Assembly (NCBI RefSeq): GCF_947855115.1
Contig: NZ_CANTZW010000013.1
Location: 1-64,000, forward strand
DNA from: an uncultured Parabacteroides sp.
GTDB lineage: Bacteria > Bacteroidota > Bacteroidia > Bacteroidales > Tannerellaceae
Length of the DNA: 64,000 nucleotides
Direction of reading: 5' to 3'
In this document: positions 62,259 through 64,000 of the stretch, piece after piece
Numbering within the stretch: the first letter of the stretch is position 1
How the letters are laid out: each line of letters begins with the position of its first letter
Notes under the pieces: model-generated
Databases searched by the model: none
Told to the model about the DNA's origin: nothing
The model's input: the letters and a program-made list of their open reading frames with translations, nothing else
Program-made: the position numbers and the translations under genes

Positions 62259-64000
62259 ATGAGACTTTTATCAAAATATATCTTTTCCGCTCTGCTCTTT
62301 GCCGCTTCCGGAGGCTCCACCACCGCTCAATCCATGCGGGCGAATACGTATTGTAATCCGCTGAATGTGGATTATACGTATATGATTTATAACTCATCGA
62401 ACAACCTGTCTTACCGTTCGGGCGCAGACCCCGCTGTCGTAGAATTCCGGGGCGAGTATTATATGTTCGTAACCCGTTCGCACGGCTACTGGCATTCGAC
62501 AGACTTGTTGAACTGGGATTTTATTACTCCCGGCAAAAATTGGTATCCTCAGGGTTCCAACGCTCCCGCCGCTCATAATTATAAGGATTCCGTGCTTTAT
62601 GTAATGGGTGATCCGTCCGGCTCGATGAGTGTCCTTTATACTGATGATCCGAAATCCGGTGATTGGAACGCTACTCCTGCCATACTCCACGACCTGCAAG
62701 ATCCGGATTTATTCATCGATGACGATGGACAGGCTTATTTATTCTGGGGCTCTTCCAATGTTTATCCGCTTCGGGGCAAGAAGCTGAATAAGGATGACCG
62801 TTTCTTGATCGAGGGCGAGACGGTCGAGCTTTTCGGCCTGGATATGCCGAAGCATGGCTGGGAACGTTTTGGCGAGAACCATACCGATACGGTATTGGGG
62901 GGCTATATGGAAGGCGCTTGGCTGACCAAGCACAATGGTAAATACTATATGCAATATGCCGCTCCCGGTACGGAATTCAACGTATATGCCGATGGTGTTT
63001 ATGTGGCGGACTCTCCATTAGGCCCGTACAAATATCAATCGCATAACCCGGTAAGTTATAAGCCTGGTGGTTTCATGAATGGCGCCGGACATGGAAGTAC
63101 CTTGGTGGGGCCGGGTGGCAATTATTGGCATTTCGCCTCTATGTCTCTCTCGGCCACGGTGAATTGGGAGCGCCGCCTTTGTATGTATCCTGCTTTCTTC
63201 GATAAGGAGGGTATTATGTATTGTGATAATAACTTCGGTGATTATCCGCATTATGCTCCCGCCGAGCCGGGAAAGAAGGGGGAATTCACGGGATGGATGT
63301 TGCTCTCTTATAAAAAGCCGGTGAAAGCCTCCTCGTACGCGGAGGGTTCCGCTCCCGCGGCGCAAGGATTCACGGATTCGAACCGTCCTAAGACTTCTGC
63401 CAATTTCCTTCCGGCCAATTTGACGGATGAGGAATGCAAGACGTTCTGGATGGCTCGTACGAATGGCGATACCGAATGGGTAGAGATCGATCTGGAGGCT
63501 CCTGCTACGGTATATGCCGTGCAGGTGAATTATCACGATTATCAATCGAATATGTATGGCCGTATCCCCGGCTTACGCCATCGTTATGCCGTGGAAGGTT
63601 CTTTGGATGGGCAGGATTGGGTAACGTTGGTGGATCGCCGGAATAGTTATAAGGATGTTCCGAACGATTACGTGCAAGTGGATAATCCGGCCCGTGTCCG
63701 CTATGTCCGTTACAAAAACATAGAGGTTCCGACGCCTCATCTGGCGATCTCGGATTTGCGTGTATTCGGCATCGGCGAAGGCAAGAAACCAGCGATGGTG
63801 AAGAACTTCAAGGTCGTTCGCCAAGCGGATCGCCGTGACGCTATGATCACTTGGGACGCTGTCAAAAACAGCCAAGGCTACAACATCCGTTGGGGTATCG
63901 CTCCCGATAAGCTATACAACTCATGGCTCCTATACGGAAAGAATGAATTACTTTTGAAGAGCCTCTCCACCGACCAGCCTTATTATTTCACCATCGAAGC
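62259..64000 (+). CDS. GH43-like glycoside hydrolase, cut by window end
   Basis: 580 codons are present; no stop before 64000. Signal peptide (about 1-24, ending STTAQ), then a five-blade GH43-type propeller with the acidic triad D57 (SGADPAVV), D148 (LQDPDLFIDDDG) and E218 (MEGAWLTKHNGKYY), a discoidin domain (about 350-510; TFWMARTNGDTEWVEIDLEA) and the start of an Fn3 domain (about 515 on). It is a paralogue of the 53812 protein, sharing ERFG, APGTEF(K/N)VYADGVYV and SYKPGGF, but lacks the small N-terminal beta domain. Substrate unknown. Confidence 0.82.
   Translation, partial: MRLLSKYIFSALLFAASGGSTTAQSMRANTYCNPLNVDYTYMIYNSSNNLSYRSGADPAVVEFRGEYYMFVTRSHGYWHSTDLLNWDFITPGKNWYPQGSNAPAAHNYKDSVLYVMGDPSGSMSVLYTDDPKSGDWNATPAILHDLQDPDLFIDDDGQAYLFWGSSNVYPLRGKKLNKDDRFLIEGETVELFGLDMPKHGWERFGENHTDTVLGGYMEGAWLTKHNGKYYMQYAAPGTEFNVYADGVYVADSPLGPYKYQSHNPVSYKPGGFMNGAGHGSTLVGPGGNYWHFASMSLSATVNWERRLCMYPAFFDKEGIMYCDNNFGDYPHYAPAEPGKKGEFTGWMLLSYKKPVKASSYAEGSAPAAQGFTDSNRPKTSANFLPANLTDEECKTFWMARTNGDTEWVEIDLEAPATVYAVQVNYHDYQSNMYGRIPGLRHRYAVEGSLDGQDWVTLVDRRNSYKDVPNDYVQVDNPARVRYVRYKNIEVPTPHLAISDLRVFGIGEGKKPAMVKNFKVVRQADRRDAMITWDAVKNSQGYNIRWGIAPDKLYNSWLLYGKNELLLKSLSTDQPYYFTIE

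Overview
The window comes from a Bacteroidota gut bacterium, almost certainly Parabacteroides distasonis or a very close relative. The supporting features are three SusC/SusD pairs, an ECF sigma/FecR anti-sigma pair, promoters with the Bacteroidota -7 box (TAnnTTTG), many SpI and SpII signal peptides, and a GH144 enzyme that matches what I recall of P. distasonis BDI_3064, including an arginine at residue 93.

Layout. 1-9100 is mixed chromosome: a partial minus-strand gene behind a double GTTAC/GTAAC dyad, a membrane TPR regulator, two small outer-membrane barrel proteins, a secreted metallophosphatase with a PA14-like end, a SulP transporter, a small winged-helix protein, a candidate structured RNA and rubrerythrin. 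9118-10689 is nadB. 10844-17435 (minus) is a sigma / anti-sigma / SusD / SusC operon with SusD unusually placed before SusC; a second SusC/SusD pair diverges from it (17651-22363). A MATE transporter follows (22482-23861).

24000-34100 is an AT-rich accessory region and the most interesting part. It holds two copies of a TPR-regulator plus glycosyltransferase unit (the first copy heavily deleted), a frameshifted leucine-rich-repeat lipoprotein, a broken tail-fibre-like secreted protein, and then a series of detached Rhs-type toxin tips with their immunity genes: a beta-strand-rich putative immunity protein, a broken macro-domain gene, a GIY-YIG nuclease tip with an Imm26-like partner, and a barnase-like RNase tip with a barstar-like partner. 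These are separated by three copies of the same terminator-containing unit and by scraps of Rhs core and immunity genes. I read it as a fossil record of repeated toxin-tip replacement in a polymorphic toxin locus whose Rhs core gene is absent here.

34195-43216 returns to housekeeping: two exported proteins, a DinD-like protein, a PH-domain protein, lpdA, the cluster DUF4271-hemD-rnpA-yidD-tatD-like, tyrS and tRNA-Gln.

43459-64000 is a polysaccharide utilisation locus: a membrane-spanning propeller/Y_Y_Y/HTH regulator, SusC, SusD, two GH144 enzymes, two GH3 beta-glucosidases and two GH43-like enzymes, the last cut by the window end. The GH144/GH3 content points to beta-1,2-glucan as substrate: SusCD binds and imports, GH144 enzymes release sophorose or oligosaccharides, GH3 enzymes cut these to glucose. 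The role of the GH43-like pair is unexplained. A roughly 100-bp double-hairpin repeat occurs twice between genes of this locus and twice elsewhere.
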